NCBI GenBank assembly: GCA_031281385.1
Contig: JAITFL010000147.1
Span: 1-23,037, forward strand
Direction: 5' to 3'
DNA: 23,037 nucleotides
Source: Holophagales bacterium
GTDB lineage: Bacteria; Acidobacteriota; Holophagae; Holophagales; Holophagaceae
Positions within the stretch are counted from its first letter, which is position 1. Each line of letters begins with the position of its first letter. The position numbers were made by a program, and so were the translations under genes. The notes below the pieces were generated by a model, which saw only the letters and a program-made list of their open reading frames with translations, made no database searches and was not told the DNA's origin. Below, in pieces: positions 22,939 through 23,037 of this stretch.

Positions 22939-23037
22939 CCGCGCTCGTGGGCGCGGGCGCCTTTCGGGCCCGTTTCGCGGGCCGTGCTTGGCGCGAGGGC
23001 GCCGGCGCGTTTTCGCCGGGCGCCCCTGGGAGCCGGA
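22939..23037 (+). ncRNA. Possible 5' part of a structured RNA gene (runs off window)
   Basis: The segment is extremely GC-rich and dense in self-complementarity. GGCCCG (22968-22973) can pair with CGGGCC (22978-22983), and GGGCGCCGGCG (22997-23007) pairs with CGCCGGGCGCCC (23014-23025) around CGTTTT with one bulge. No open frame with a ribosome site is seen. Together with the promoter-like sequence this fits the start of an RNA gene or a structured leader; RNase P RNA and an rRNA operon leader are possibilities I cannot confirm because the sequence stops at 23037. Confidence 0.3.

Overview
This is a moderately GC-rich stretch of a bacterial chromosome from an organism with an outer membrane: it encodes apolipoprotein N-acyltransferase (Lnt), an exported M23 murein peptidase and an FtsA/FtsZ pair. 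Most genes are housekeeping genes packed into translationally coupled runs, with ATGA or GTGA overlaps and Shine-Dalgarno sites close to AGGAGG. TTG and GTG starts are used several times. The phylum cannot be fixed from the sequence alone. The divergent FtsZ and the gene order make a PVC-group lineage such as Verrucomicrobiota a reasonable guess, no more.

Layout. (1) 1-2203, minus strand: a HAD phosphatase, MoaC, and the start of an exported M23 peptidase cut by the left edge. (2) 2243-6049, plus strand: a candidate promoter, a small membrane protein, then two ATPase-permease pairs of ABC-2 type that probably form one exporter system. (3) 6240-8542: an M16 zinc peptidase coupled to rlmN. (4) 8637-15910: ftsA, ftsZ, a SpoU-family RNA methyltransferase, lnt, maf, panB and panC, so cell division, lipoprotein maturation, nucleotide house-cleaning and pantothenate synthesis lie in one run. 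(5) 15911-19577: an accessory, rearranged region. Two diverged copies, in opposite orientation, of a roughly 0.6-kb non-coding element bounded by a shared 24-26 base inverted repeat flank pssA and a fragment of a contractile- or Mu-type prophage tail module (chaperone E/E' with its -1 frame overlap, and a truncated tape-measure gene). (6) 19578-22821: mnmG, then a promoter and an unrecognised exported protein. (7) 22822-23037: an AT-rich spacer, a promoter-like sequence and a very GC-rich, hairpin-dense segment that runs off the window and may be the start of an RNA gene.

The most unusual content is in region 5. A repeat with core TTTTGCAAGTGGCTC occurs seven times in the window, mostly as inverted pairs, and two of those pairs enclose related, palindrome-rich interiors with no convincing protein. 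This looks like a family of non-autonomous mobile elements or structured RNA elements that I do not recognise. The prophage fragment ends a few bases before pssA, so a phospholipid-synthesis gene now sits directly downstream of phage DNA.
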